The notes under the pieces were generated by a model. The model did not search any database and was not told where the DNA came from. It worked only from the letters and a program-made list of their open reading frames with translations. From UBA6109 sp035366835 (GTDB lineage: Bacteria; Desulfobacterota; Syntrophia; Syntrophales; UBA6109): a stretch of DNA of 64,000 bases. Shown here in pieces: positions 16,757 through 25,523 of the stretch. The stretch lies in the NCBI GenBank assembly GCA_035366835.1, contig DAOSIS010000006.1, forward strand, positions 70,506 through 134,505, in the 5' to 3' direction. Each line of letters opens with the position of its first letter. The first letter of the stretch is position 1. The translations under genes and the position numbers were made by a program.

Positions 16757-17074
16757 CTGTTTGAACCTGCCCCCGCCCTTTCGGGAAAACGAAAAGATAG
16801 ATAGCAGATTCCCCCTGTCATTTCAAGCACCGAGACGGACAGAAAACAAGGACAACGTCAGGAAGATTGTGCCGCGAGATCAGATTGGATTGACAGATCG
16901 GGGCGTATCGTTTATGTTGGCGCACGCGCGTTTCGACGAGCCGTTCCAACCGCTCGATGTCTTCGACCGGACGCTGATCAAACGGCCGACTCTCCCCGAA
17001 CTTCGTGTACGAAGAAATCTGCAACAGGGCGCCGATGAAGAAGGGGAATACTGCCCGAATGAAAGGAACTGTCG
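16757..17074 (+). promoter_or_regulatory. Intergenic region with sigma-70 promoter (16890-16918)
   Basis: This divergent spacer of 318 bases contains a strong plus-strand promoter: TTGACA (16890-16895), 17 bases, TATGTT (16913-16918). It leaves a leader of about 150 bases before the prohibitin-like gene. I see no known RNA motif in the leader and no credible gene. Confidence 0.55.
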
Positions 17075-17917
17075 ATGAATGAAACGGATGTTCACAAGGC
17101 AGCGGACATGGTGAGGAAGATCCCCCCGACCGTATTGGTCGCGGCGGCCGTCCTCGTGTTTGTCCTCTTCTCCAAGCCGTGGGTCACGGTCGGCCCGGGG
17201 CAAAGGGGCGTACTCCTCAATTTCGGGGCCGTGCAGAACGTGGTGTTGGACGAGGGGCTCCATTTCCGGGTGCCCATCATGCAGGAGATCGTCCTGATGG
17301 ACGTCAAGGTGCAGAAGGCGGTCACCGATACCGTGGCGGCATCGGCCGACCTCCAGGACGTCACGTCAACGGTTGCGCTGAATTATCATCTGGTGCCCGA
17401 CAAGGCGAACGTCGTCTACCAGAGCATCGGCACATTTTTCAAGGAACGCATCATCGACCCGGCGATCCTCGAGGTGGTGAAGGCCGTAACCGCGAAATAC
17501 TCCGCGGAAGAGCTGATCACGAAACGGCCGCAGGTGAGCGAGGCGATGAGGGCCGCCCTCAGCGAAAGGCTCCGGGAGTACAACATCGCCGTCGACGCGT
17601 TCTCGATCGTCGCCTTCAGCTTCTCGAAGGTCTTCACGGAAGCCATCGAAGCGAAACAGACGGCCGAACAGCTTGCCCTCAAGGCGCGAAGAGACCTCGA
17701 ACGGATCAAGATCGAAGCGGAGCAGAAGATCACCGCGGCAAAGGCGGAGGCGGAATCTCTGAGGCTGCAGCGGGCGAACATCTCGGCCGACCTCATCGAA
17801 CTGCGAAGAATCGAAGCGAACCTCAAGGCCATCGAAAAATGGAATGGAATTCTGCCACAGGTCACAGGCGGCGGAAGCGTACCGTTGATCGGCCTGGGGG
17901 ACATCAAGAAGCAGTAA
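17075..17917 (+). CDS. Prohibitin-family (SPFH/Band 7) membrane protein
   Basis: A 280-aa protein with one N-terminal membrane helix (about residues 12-31, VLVAAAVLVFVLFSKPW), then an SPFH domain beginning VGPGQRGVLLNFGAV, then a long Ala/Glu/Lys-rich coiled coil (about 185-250). Prohibitins form large rings at the membrane and often hold proteases such as FtsH. No protease gene is adjacent. It has its own promoter and appears monocistronic. Confidence 0.88.
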   Translation: MNETDVHKAADMVRKIPPTVLVAAAVLVFVLFSKPWVTVGPGQRGVLLNFGAVQNVVLDEGLHFRVPIMQEIVLMDVKVQKAVTDTVAASADLQDVTSTVALNYHLVPDKANVVYQSIGTFFKERIIDPAILEVVKAVTAKYSAEELITKRPQVSEAMRAALSERLREYNIAVDAFSIVAFSFSKVFTEAIEAKQTAEQLALKARRDLERIKIEAEQKITAAKAEAESLRLQRANISADLIELRRIEANLKAIEKWNGILPQVTGGGSVPLIGLGDIKKQ

Positions 17918-18101
17918 ACCGCCTTCTTTCTTCATGCGCCGCAAGCGCCCCTTCTCGCACCGCGGATCGTACCGTCGGCTCCCCGCCCTCCGGAAGAACC
18001 TCGTGCCGGAGGCGGGGAATCCCGCCGCACCGCCCCTTTTCGGTTTTTTCCGGTACCGCCGACCGTCATTTTTCCGCCGCTGCGCGACTTTTTCGAGGCC
18101 C

Positions 18102-18129
18102 TTGACAACGCCCCAAAAAGGTATATACA
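18102..18129 (+). promoter_or_regulatory. Sigma-70-type promoter
   Basis: TTGACA (18102-18107), a 16-base spacer and TATACA (18124-18129) stand 55 bases before the small lipoprotein gene. With the good ribosome site (GGAGG) and strong terminator, this suggests a highly expressed single gene. Confidence 0.65.
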
Positions 18130-18183
18130 GGGACCGCTTTTTCAAAAAGACAGACAACACATATATTTCTGAAGGAGGATGGT

Positions 18184-18780
18184 ATGAAGGTTCTGAGGTA
18201 TTCGGTATCGTTGTTGATGGTTCTTGCGTTGGCACTGGTTTTCGTCGGCTGCGCGAAAGCGCCCGAGGCAGAGCAGCAGGCTGCGAAAACCGCCATGGAT
18301 GCAGCTGTATCCGCCGGTGCGGACAAGTACGCCGCTGCCGATATGGACGCCGCCAAGAAGGTGTGGGAAGCCGCGGAAGCGCAGATGAAAGACAAGAAGT
18401 ACAAGGAAGCCAAGCAGGGTTATGTGGACGCGAAGGCCGCCTTCGAGAAGGCCGCCGCAGGAGTCGAGGCGGGCAAGAAGGCCGTGGCCGAAGAAGCGAC
18501 CGCAGCCGTAGCGGCGTTGGAAGAAGCCTGGAAGGGCGTCGCCGCCGCCGGGAAGAAACTCGAGAAGAAGATGAAAGACCAGAAGGCCGCCTGGGACGCG
18601 GACGTGAAGGCCTTTGAGGAAGGGCTCAAGGCCGCCAAAGAAGGGATCGCAGCGGATGCATTCGCCGCAAAGACGAAGGCCGGCGAGCTGAAGGCCGTCA
18701 TCGACAAGTGGGAAGCCGCTTTCAAGGAAATGGCCGCAGCCCCGGCAGCGCCCGCCAAGGCAGAGCCCAAGAAGAAGTAA
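18184..18780 (+). CDS. Small Ala/Lys-rich helical lipoprotein
   Basis: A 198-aa predicted lipoprotein (signal peptide, lipobox FVGC, Cys23). The mature protein is almost entirely Ala, Lys, Glu, Asp and Val, with no Pro until the tail and long amphipathic helices. This is reminiscent of DUF4398-type or Lpp-like coiled-coil envelope proteins. The C-terminus ends in AEPKKK after a Pro/Ala stretch, which could touch peptidoglycan or DNA-like polyanions. It has its own promoter and a strong terminator, so it is likely an abundant structural envelope protein. No enzymatic motif is seen. Confidence 0.75.
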   Translation: MKVLRYSVSLLMVLALALVFVGCAKAPEAEQQAAKTAMDAAVSAGADKYAAADMDAAKKVWEAAEAQMKDKKYKEAKQGYVDAKAAFEKAAAGVEAGKKAVAEEATAAVAALEEAWKGVAAAGKKLEKKMKDQKAAWDADVKAFEEGLKAAKEGIAADAFAAKTKAGELKAVIDKWEAAFKEMAAAPAAPAKAEPKKK

Positions 18781-18813
18781 CCCCTGCGCTGATATCGTTC
18801 TTTTGCAGCGGTG

Positions 18814-18850
18814 AGCGCCCCATTCGAGACGGATGGGGCGCTCTTTTTTT
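18814..18850 (+). terminator. Rho-independent terminator
   Basis: An 11-bp perfect stem (GAGCGCCCCAT with ATGGGGCGCTC) with a 9-base loop is followed by seven T. It ends the small lipoprotein transcript. The opposite strand lacks a comparable U tract. Confidence 0.9.
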
Positions 18851-18878
18851 GCCGGCGGGAAGGACGGAGCGGAGATGC

Positions 18879-19769
18879 TCACGAACGCGGCGATGCCGGC
18901 CGCTCCTTCAGGTCGATGACGGGATTGACGAGCGCCGCAAAGCCGTCGATCCGGCACTCGACGACGTCTCCCCCCCGGACATGGACCGCCTTGGGCGTGC
19001 CCGTGGAGATGATGTCGCCCGGGAGCAGCGTCATGACCCGGGAGTGGAACGACACGAGGTAGTCGGGCGGAAAGGTCATGTTGGAAACGACGTTCCGGGC
19101 GTGTACTTTCCCGTTGATCACGGTGGCCACATTCAGCTTCATCACATCCGCGACTTCATCCGGCGTGACCAGTTGAGGGCCGAAGCTGAAGAAAGTGTCG
19201 AAGCTCTTGGCCCTGGTCAGAAACCGCGGATTCTTCCGCAGGATGTCCTCGGCCGTCATGTCGAGAATCGTGGTGAACCCCGCGACCACGGACAGCCAGT
19301 CTTCCCGTTCCACGTCCCTGCACTTCCGGCCCAGGACGATGCCCAATTCGGCCTCGGCCGTCGTTCTTTCCGACTGCCGGGGTATCGCAATCGCCTCACC
19401 TGGCCCGATGATCGTCGTGTCGGGCTTCATGAAACTCGCCGGCTCGTCATCGGGCGCCTTTTCCGCCAGATCGGCGGCATGCTCGACATAGTTGAGGCCG
19501 ATGCCCCAGATCTTCCGGGGATGCCGGTACAGCGGGGCATAGGCCGCCTCCCCGAAAGGAACCGGCCGTTCCCTTTCGAGCCGTTCCCCTCCCTCCGCAC
19601 GATACCATGCGTGAAGCTCGTCGAATCCGCCCGTCGAAATCAGGTCCAGCATGTCCGTGGGCCATCTCCTGCCCCATCGTTCATTGATGGCGTCCACCGG
19701 AACCCATCCATCCGCCAGAACGATGGCGGCGGACTCTTCGCCCTTCCAGCGTATCGTCGCCGCTCTCAT
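18879..19769 (-). CDS. Fumarylacetoacetate hydrolase family protein
   Basis: A 296-aa protein with the FAH C-terminal fold. GIGLNYVEHA marks the domain start, then ELGIVLGRKCRDV with a metal-binding Glu, GFTTILDMTAEDI, and GDIISTGTPKAVHVRGGDVVE near the end. Members cleave or hydrate carbon chains of aromatic-degradation products, or decarboxylate oxaloacetate. The first 90 residues are a typical leader domain. It is a single gene, with its stop facing the terminator of the small lipoprotein. The substrate cannot be inferred. Confidence 0.85.
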   Translation of the reverse strand: MRAATIRWKGEESAAIVLADGWVPVDAINERWGRRWPTDMLDLISTGGFDELHAWYRAEGGERLERERPVPFGEAAYAPLYRHPRKIWGIGLNYVEHAADLAEKAPDDEPASFMKPDTTIIGPGEAIAIPRQSERTTAEAELGIVLGRKCRDVEREDWLSVVAGFTTILDMTAEDILRKNPRFLTRAKSFDTFFSFGPQLVTPDEVADVMKLNVATVINGKVHARNVVSNMTFPPDYLVSFHSRVMTLLPGDIISTGTPKAVHVRGGDVVECRIDGFAALVNPVIDLKERPASPRS

Positions 19770-19866
19770 TTACCGCCTCCTCCGCTCGCTTGCGGCGCCG
19801 CACTCAACGGCGGGCGCCGGACACCGCTCGGGTCTTCCCTTCCTGCCGTTCCGGTCTGCGCATCCT

Positions 19867-20988
19867 TCAGGGCAGCGGGACGAAATCGCCCCGGGCGTCG
19901 ATCCGATAGGTCCTGTAGATGTCGCCCACCCGGTCCCCTTTTTCGCTGAAAGAGATCCGTCCCGTCAGGCCGTTGTGCTCCTTGTATTTCCGGCGGAGAT
20001 ACTCGGAGGTCTTGTCGGCCTCCAGGCTCTTCGCCTCCCGCATGGCGGCCGCAACCGCCAGGAGACCGTCTCCCGCCATCATGGCATGGATGGAGGTCAG
20101 GGGATGTCCGTATTGCCTGGCGAAGGCCGGCAGGAAGGCCTTGGCCTGCCTGGTCTTCATGTCCGCGGGCAAGGGGGAACCGACGCAGAGGAAACCCCTC
20201 GCCGCATCGCGGCCGGCGATCATGACCAGCTCCGGGTTGATGTTCGCGTCCCCGCCGAGGAAGGGCACATTCCAGCCCATCTCCATCTTCTGCCGCAGCA
20301 GCAGGCCCCCTTCGGGATAATAGCCCGTGAAGAAGACGGCATCCGCGCCGGCGGCCTTCATCCGCGCGAGAACCGCGGCGTAGTCCTGCCGTTCCGGAAT
20401 CAGGGCGTCGAAAAAGGGAATCCTGAGCTCCTTTTCCAGCAGGGCCCGCAACTGCTCTGCGAGGCCCCTGGCATAGAGGCTGTTGTCATGCAGGACGGCG
20501 ATCCTCTTCAGCTTGAGTTTCCGGACCAGCGAAGCCGCGACTCGCCCCTGCTCGTCGTCCCGCGGGCAGGTCCGGAAGAAATACCGGAGGCCCTTCTCGG
20601 ACAGGGAGACGGCCGTCGCCCCGTTGGCCATCTGAAGGATCCGCGCATCGTTGAAAATGTCCTGAACGGCCTCCGCGGCCTCCGATCCGTAGGGACCGAT
20701 GACGGCGCTGACCTTCAAGGCGACCATCTCCCTGGCCGCCGCCTGGGCCGCCCTGGCGGTCGCGGCGGAGTCCCCGTCGATCAGTTCGACCGGCCTGCCC
20801 AGAATGCCGCCCTTTTCATTGAGGTCGCGAACGAGGAGGTCCACGACCTGCTTCGCCTGCAGTCCTTCATCGGACCAGGAACCCGTCAAGGGCCCCAGAA
20901 GGCCGATGCGAACGGTCTCGAACGCCGGTGCAGGTGTCCCCGACAGGACCAGCAGCGCGATCAGCGTGACAACGATTCTTTTCACCAA
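19867..20988 (-). CDS. Branched-chain amino acid-type ABC substrate-binding protein (orphan)
   Basis: A 373-aa exported protein of the LivK/periplasmic-binding type I family. The signal peptide covers about residues 1-22. VRIGLLGPLTGSWSDEG is the typical mature N-terminus, and ELIDGDSAATARAAQAAARE and VIGPYGSEAA follow. No permease or ATPase genes (livHMGF) are next to it, so it is an orphan binding protein; these are common in deltaproteobacteria and may serve a distant transporter or a sensor. The upstream gene on the same strand is a short-chain dehydrogenase, 47 bases away. Confidence 0.88.
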   Translation of the reverse strand: MVKRIVVTLIALLVLSGTPAPAFETVRIGLLGPLTGSWSDEGLQAKQVVDLLVRDLNEKGGILGRPVELIDGDSAATARAAQAAAREMVALKVSAVIGPYGSEAAEAVQDIFNDARILQMANGATAVSLSEKGLRYFFRTCPRDDEQGRVAASLVRKLKLKRIAVLHDNSLYARGLAEQLRALLEKELRIPFFDALIPERQDYAAVLARMKAAGADAVFFTGYYPEGGLLLRQKMEMGWNVPFLGGDANINPELVMIAGRDAARGFLCVGSPLPADMKTRQAKAFLPAFARQYGHPLTSIHAMMAGDGLLAVAAAMREAKSLEADKTSEYLRRKYKEHNGLTGRISFSEKGDRVGDIYRTYRIDARGDFVPLP

Positions 20989-21035
20989 CTCCGTCCTCCC
21001 GGCAACCCTTCCGCTCTTTGCGGTACGCGGCGGGC

Positions 21036-21830
21036 CTACCCCCGCGAACCCAGGCGGAGGCCGCCGTGAATGAAGTAGACCTCCCCGGCCACCGCCTCGT
21101 TGCGGTACATCTCGGAGACCAGCGATGCGATTTCATCCGGCTCCACGAGCCGGCCTACCGGCACTTCCTTGAGAATGCCAGCGAGCGCCTTCTGATCCAT
21201 CCCCTTCACCATGGGGGTCGCCACGTAGCCGGGCGCAACGGCCACGCAACGGATGCGATCCGCCACCCCGCGGCGGAAGAACTCCGCGGTGATCACCTTC
21301 GGGAAAACCGACATGGCCGCCTTCGAAGAGGCATAGTTGATCTGCCCCGCCGTTCCCAGCGACCCGGTCGATGAGATCAGGCAGATGAGCCCGCGGGAGC
21401 CGCTGTTGATCATCTGCTCGGCGCAGTCGCGCACGGTGAGGAAGACGCCGGTCAGGTTGATGTCCAGAACGCTCCGGAACTGGTCCAGGGACATCTTCTT
21501 CGTCACCTTTCCCGATTCCCGGTCGACGGCAACCATCAGGCCGTCGCGGATGATCCCGGCGGCGGGAAAGACCAGGTGGATGCCGCCGAAACGCTCCACG
21601 GCCAGCCGCGCCAGGGCGGCGCTGTCCTCTTCCTTCGTGACGTTGCAGACCTTCGTCGCCACCTCGCCGCCGGCCGCCCGGATCTCCCGTTCCACCCGCT
21701 CCAGGGCGTCCGGAACGACGTCCGCCAGGACGACGCGCCCTCCCTGCCGAACCCAGCAGCGCGCCATTGCCTCGCCGATCCCGCTTCCTCCGCCCGTGAT
21801 CACCGCCGTCGCTCCCTCGATTTTCAGCAT
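21036..21830 (-). CDS. Short-chain dehydrogenase/reductase
   Basis: A 264-aa NAD(P)-dependent SDR. The cofactor site is GGGSGIGEA near the N-terminus, NNAG-like LVFPAAGI in the middle, the catalytic Ser is in ISSTGS, and YASSK holds the catalytic Tyr and Lys. The end has a typical substrate/lid region. The ATG at 21830 follows GAAGGAGG at good spacing; in-frame upstream starts add a non-conserved tail. The substrate is unknown, with 3-oxoacyl or secondary alcohols likely. It probably shares a transcript with the downstream binding-protein gene. Confidence 0.85.
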   Translation of the reverse strand: MLKIEGATAVITGGGSGIGEAMARCWVRQGGRVVLADVVPDALERVEREIRAAGGEVATKVCNVTKEEDSAALARLAVERFGGIHLVFPAAGIIRDGLMVAVDRESGKVTKKMSLDQFRSVLDINLTGVFLTVRDCAEQMINSGSRGLICLISSTGSLGTAGQINYASSKAAMSVFPKVITAEFFRRGVADRIRCVAVAPGYVATPMVKGMDQKALAGILKEVPVGRLVEPDEIASLVSEMYRNEAVAGEVYFIHGGLRLGSRG

Positions 21831-21967
21831 CGCTCTTGCCTCCTTCGCCGAGATCAGAAATTCTCCCTTCATTCCTCTCCGCGCCCGCGGTTCCGCGGGG
21901 CGTGCCGCATCCGGTTTTCTTTCGGCACTGCGAGGCCTCCTATACCACAACCGCGCGCCGCGCGTAA

Positions 21968-22016
21968 GATCGAAGCTGTCCGGAGCATGTTCCGGAGAAT
22001 CTTCGATCCTCCCGAA
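21968..22016. repeat. Dispersed repeat, partial copy C
   Basis: This stretch matches the hairpin part of the longer repeats at 53782-53901 and 56648-56755: gatcgaagct, ccggag/catgtt/ccggag and cttcgatcctcc. It folds as a hairpin around CCGGAGCATGTTCCGG. The Cys/Gly part of the longer copies is missing. It lies upstream of the SDR gene and just before the cold-shock promoter. Confidence 0.55.
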
Positions 22017-22027
22017 GAAAATACCGC

Positions 22028-22056
22028 TTGACTTTGCCTCCGAGACGCACTATGAG
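22028..22056 (+). promoter_or_regulatory. Promoter and long leader of the cold-shock gene
   Basis: TTGACT (22028-22033), 17 bases, TATGAG (22051-22056). The leader before the coding region would be about 170 bases, as for cspA-type genes whose leader RNA senses temperature. No conserved leader motif was identified. Confidence 0.5.
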
Positions 22057-22235
22057 CTTTCCAGGTTTACCGGTTCTCCCGGTGCCTCCGGAGTGCCTGG
22101 GCGCCCCGGGGAGTTGGATGCAGACAACTTGCAGTGCAGGGTGAAACCGCCGGTACGCATGCGTCGAGGCGGTTTTCTGCTTTCTGCCACGGTGGCGATC
22201 CAACTTGGTACACTTTAGAAAGGAGGAAGCAACCG

Positions 22236-22436
22236 ATGTCGGAAGGTACCGTTAAGTGGTTCAACGAGAAAAAAGGGTTCGGTTTCATCCAGAAGGATGA
22301 CGGCGGAGACGTATTCGTTCACTTCAGCGCCATTCAGGGCGACGGATTCAAGACCCTGTACGAGAATCAGCGCGTCAGCTTCGACGTCGAGCAGGGCACC
22401 AAAGGCCCCTCGGCGACGAACGTGAAAGTTCTGTAA
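22236..22436 (+). CDS. Cold-shock protein
   Basis: A 66-aa CspA-family protein, a single OB-fold RNA chaperone. Motifs: TVKWFNEKKGFGFI (RNP1) and DVFVHFSAI (RNP2). Length is exactly typical. The ATG follows AGGAGG; upstream in-frame codons are leader. It is followed by a strong terminator and then an RRM protein, so two RNA-binding proteins sit side by side. Confidence 0.95.
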   Translation: MSEGTVKWFNEKKGFGFIQKDDGGDVFVHFSAIQGDGFKTLYENQRVSFDVEQGTKGPSATNVKVL

Positions 22437-22450
22437 CCCTGTCTTTCGGA

Positions 22451-22490
22451 GGGGAAGAGTCGTGCCCGTCACGGCTCTTCCCTCTTTTTT
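22451..22490 (+). terminator. Rho-independent terminator after the cold-shock gene
   Basis: A long stem, GGGAAGAG plus CGTG paired with CACG plus CTCTTCCC with small bulges, is followed by CTTTTTT. It separates the cold-shock gene from the RRM gene 25 bases on, which must have read-through or its own start signal. Confidence 0.85.
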
Positions 22491-22514
22491 CCCCACCAAC
22501 GAAAGGAATGTCCC

Positions 22515-22838
22515 ATGAACAAGAAATTGTACGTCGGCAATCTCTCTGCGAGCGTGACCGATGAAGATCTCAAATCGAACTTTTCCCAGTGCGGCACCGT
22601 CCTGTCCGTGAACGTGGTCAAGGACCGCTACACCGGCGCCTCCCGGGGTTTCGGATTTGTCGAAATGGAAACCGCCGAGGCGGCACAGGCGGCGATCACG
22701 AAATTCAACGGCGGCCAGCTCGACGGAAACACCATCATCGTCAGTGAAGCCCGGCCGAAACGTGATGAAGGACGCGGTCCGTCCTTCGGCGGGCCCCGCA
22801 GACCGGGTGGCGGCGGCGGGTTCCGAAGCCGCTACTAG
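22515..22838 (+). CDS. RRM-domain RNA-binding protein
   Basis: A 107-aa protein with one RNA recognition motif: RNP2 LYVGNLS (residues 4-10) and RNP1 RGFGFVEM (about 45-52). The tail is Gly/Arg-rich (GGPRRPGGGGGFRSR), as in cyanobacterial and deltaproteobacterial Rbp proteins linked to cold response. The ribosome site is GAAAGGAATG. Its place just after a cold-shock gene supports a cold or RNA-structure role. Confidence 0.92.
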   Translation: MNKKLYVGNLSASVTDEDLKSNFSQCGTVLSVNVVKDRYTGASRGFGFVEMETAEAAQAAITKFNGGQLDGNTIIVSEARPKRDEGRGPSFGGPRRPGGGGGFRSRY

Positions 22839-22857
22839 GGCGAAACTTCTCCGGCCC

Positions 22858-22892
22858 GTGCAGCGGCCGCCGTCATCCGGCGGCCGCCGCAC
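22858..22892 (+). terminator. GC-rich hairpin after the RRM gene
   Basis: GCGGCCGCCG-tcatc-CGGCGGCCGC is a perfect 10-bp stem, extended by GTGC/GCAC with a bulge. No U tract follows, so termination would be inefficient or Rho-aided. Confidence 0.45.
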
Positions 22893-22900
22893 GGAATTCC

Positions 22901-22929
22901 TTGACCTCCCCCCCTCTCCCCCTTATACT
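22901..22929 (+). promoter_or_regulatory. Sigma-70-type promoter for glycogen phosphorylase and pyruvate kinase
   Basis: TTGACC (22901-22906), exactly 17 bases, TATACT (22924-22929). It lies about 97 bases before the glgP start and just after a hairpin that ends the previous unit. Confidence 0.65.
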
Positions 22930-23025
22930 TCCCCTATCGCAGGCGCGTTCCCATCAAACAACCCAATTTTCTGTTCCCGTTTCGAAAAAACAAGGCCGGC
23001 CCCCGTGCGGCCCCCGGAGGGAGAG

Positions 23026-25506
23026 ATGGTGAAAGCAGCCAAAGGCAAACCGGTCGTGCCGTCCGTTCGCACCGGCGCCAGTGTCCCCGAGATCAAACAG
23101 GCCATACTCGACAACCTCGTCTGTACCCAAGGCCGCTTTCCTCCCGTGGCGACACGCAACGACTACTACCTCGCCCTCGCCTATACGGTGCGCGACCGGA
23201 TGCTCTCACGCTGGGCGAAGACCGCCCACACGTACTTCCAGAAGGCCAGCCGGACCGTCTGCTACCTGTCCGCGGAATTCCTGCTGGGTCCCCACCTGGA
23301 AAACAACATGATCAACCTCGGGATCTACGAGGAGGTGCGCCGGGCGGCGGAGGAACTCGGGCTCGACCTCCGGCAGCTCATCGAACAAGAAGAGGAACCC
23401 GGCCTCGGCAACGGCGGACTGGGAAGGCTGGCGGCCTGTTACCTGGATTCGCTCGCCACCCTCGGCATCCCGGCGATCGGCTACGGCGTCCGCTACGAAT
23501 TCGGCATCTTCACGCAGAAGATTTCCGACGGCTGGCAGGAAGAGGTGGCCGACCAGTGGCTGCGCAAGGGGAATCCCTGGGAAATCCCCCGCCCCGAGAT
23601 CGCCTACGACGTCCCGTTCGGCGGCCACACGGAGGGCGGTTTCGACGAATCGGGCCGCTTCCGTCCGCGCTGGATTCCGGACCGGTTCGTCCGCGGCGTC
23701 GCCTACGACACCATGATCTCCGGATACGACTCGCCCTCGGTCATCATGCTGCGGCTGTTCCGGGCGGGCGCCACGACCTCCTTCGATTTCCGTTCCTTCA
23801 ACGCCGGCGACTACTACGGCGCCGTCCACGACAAGATCGGCTCGGAGAATCTGACCAAGGTACTCTACCCCAACGACGAACCGCAGGCGGGCAAGCAGCT
23901 GCGGCTCATGCAGCAGTTCTTCTTCGTCTCCTGCGCCCTGCAGGACATGATCCGCATCTACCTGCAGCGCGAGTCGGACCTCGCCGGATTTCATGAGAAG
24001 TACGCCGTCCAGCTCAACGACACGCACCCCTCCATCGGCGTCGCCGAACTGATGCGGCTGCTCATGGACGTCCACGGCATGGAATGGGAAGCGGCCTGGA
24101 CCGTCACGGAAAAGACCTTCTGCTACACGAACCACACGCTGCTGTCCGAGGCGCTGGAGAAATGGTCCGTCCCGCTGTTTCAGCGCCTCCTGCCCCGCCA
24201 CCTGGAGATCATCCTCGAGATCAACCGGCGCTTCCTCGAGGGCGTGAGGGGCGCCTATCCCGGCGACGAAGCGCTCGTGCAGCGCCTGTCCCTCATCGAC
24301 GAGTGGGGGGAGCGCTACGTCCGCATGGCGAACCTGGCCTGCGTCGGAAGCCGCAGGATCAACGGCGTCGCGCAGCTGCACACGGACCTCCTCTGCGAGC
24401 AGGTCCTCTGCGACTTTCACCGCATCAGTCCCGAGAAGTTCCTCAACGTCACGAACGGCGTCACGCCGCGGCGGTTCGTCGTCCAGTCCAATCCGACGCT
24501 TGCGGCGCTCATCTCCGCCCGGATCGGCAGCGGCTGGATCAAGGACCTGTCCTCCTTCCGGGAACTGGAGCCCGCCGCCGGGGACAGCGCCTTTCTCGGC
24601 GCCTGGCACGGGGCAAAGCTCGAGAACAAGCGCCTGCTGGGCGACATCATCCGGCGGCAAACCGGCGTCGCCGTCGATCCCGCGTCGCTGTTCGACGTTC
24701 ACGTCAAACGGATCCACGAGTACAAGCGACAGCACCTGAATGTCCTGCACGTGATCTCGCTGTACAACCGCATCTGCCGGGGCCTGACCGATGGAATGCC
24801 TCCCCGTACGGTGATCTTCGGCGGCAAGGCCGCGCCGGGCTACTTCATGGCCAAGCTGATCATCAAGCTGATCCACTCGGTCGCCGATGCGGTGAACGGC
24901 GATCCCCGGGTCAAGGACCTGCTCCGCGTCGTCTTTCTCCCGAACTACAATGTCAAGAACGCCCAGCGCGTCTACCCGGCCGCCGATCTCTCCGAGCAGA
25001 TCTCAACCGCCGGGAAGGAGGCGTCCGGCACCGGCAACATGAAGTTTTCCATGAACGGCGCCCTGACGATCGGCACGCTGGACGGGGCGAACGTGGAAAT
25101 CCGCGATGAAGTCGGGGCGGAAAACTTCTTCCTCTTCGGCCTGACGGCGGACGACGTCGCCAGGAAAAGATCCGAAGGATACAGGCCGCAGGAGGCCATC
25201 GCGGCCGACGACGGGCTGCGCGAGGCGATCGAGATGATCGAAGGCGGCCGCTTTTCCCGCGGCGACCGGGATCTCTTCCGCCCGCTCACCGAGTCCCTGC
25301 GCCGGCGCGACGAGTACATGCTCTGCGCAGACTTTCCGTCCTACGTCGACTGCCAGGAGCGCGTCGGCCGCGCCTTCCTCAACGAACGGGAATGGCTGCG
25401 GATGAGCGTCCTCAACGTCGCCCGGATCGGCAAATTTTCCTCGGACCGCGCGGTCCGCGAATATTGCGAGTCGGTCTGGAACATCGAACCGGTCACCATC
25501 GACTGA
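23026..25506 (+). CDS. glgP: Glycogen/starch/alpha-glucan phosphorylase
   Basis: An 826-aa protein, standard length for the family. It phosphorolyses alpha-1,4-glucan to glucose 1-phosphate using pyridoxal phosphate. Motifs: EPGLGNGGLGRLAACYLDSLATL near residue 125, YAVQLNDTHPSIGVAELMR, VTNGVTPRRF, VHVKRIHEYKRQHLN, and the PLP lysine in EASGTGNMKFSMNGALTIGTLDGANVEI. The ATG follows GGAGGGAGAG. The pyruvate kinase gene starts 17 bases after the stop, so glycogen breakdown and glycolytic ATP formation are co-transcribed. Confidence 0.96.
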   Translation: MVKAAKGKPVVPSVRTGASVPEIKQAILDNLVCTQGRFPPVATRNDYYLALAYTVRDRMLSRWAKTAHTYFQKASRTVCYLSAEFLLGPHLENNMINLGIYEEVRRAAEELGLDLRQLIEQEEEPGLGNGGLGRLAACYLDSLATLGIPAIGYGVRYEFGIFTQKISDGWQEEVADQWLRKGNPWEIPRPEIAYDVPFGGHTEGGFDESGRFRPRWIPDRFVRGVAYDTMISGYDSPSVIMLRLFRAGATTSFDFRSFNAGDYYGAVHDKIGSENLTKVLYPNDEPQAGKQLRLMQQFFFVSCALQDMIRIYLQRESDLAGFHEKYAVQLNDTHPSIGVAELMRLLMDVHGMEWEAAWTVTEKTFCYTNHTLLSEALEKWSVPLFQRLLPRHLEIILEINRRFLEGVRGAYPGDEALVQRLSLIDEWGERYVRMANLACVGSRRINGVAQLHTDLLCEQVLCDFHRISPEKFLNVTNGVTPRRFVVQSNPTLAALISARIGSGWIKDLSSFRELEPAAGDSAFLGAWHGAKLENKRLLGDIIRRQTGVAVDPASLFDVHVKRIHEYKRQHLNVLHVISLYNRICRGLTDGMPPRTVIFGGKAAPGYFMAKLIIKLIHSVADAVNGDPRVKDLLRVVFLPNYNVKNAQRVYPAADLSEQISTAGKEASGTGNMKFSMNGALTIGTLDGANVEIRDEVGAENFFLFGLTADDVARKRSEGYRPQEAIAADDGLREAIEMIEGGRFSRGDRDLFRPLTESLRRRDEYMLCADFPSYVDCQERVGRAFLNEREWLRMSVLNVARIGKFSSDRAVREYCESVWNIEPVTID

Positions 25507-25523
25507 TCCGCGGAGCCGCCCCG

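Noticed and set aside
14453..16804. 783-codon plus-strand frame opposite ahcY and DUF502
   Set aside because: It covers two clearly real genes on the other strand and has no recognisable domain; typical third-position GC shadow.
23206..24876. 556-codon minus-strand frame opposite glycogen phosphorylase
   Set aside because: Antisense shadow of a strongly conserved gene.
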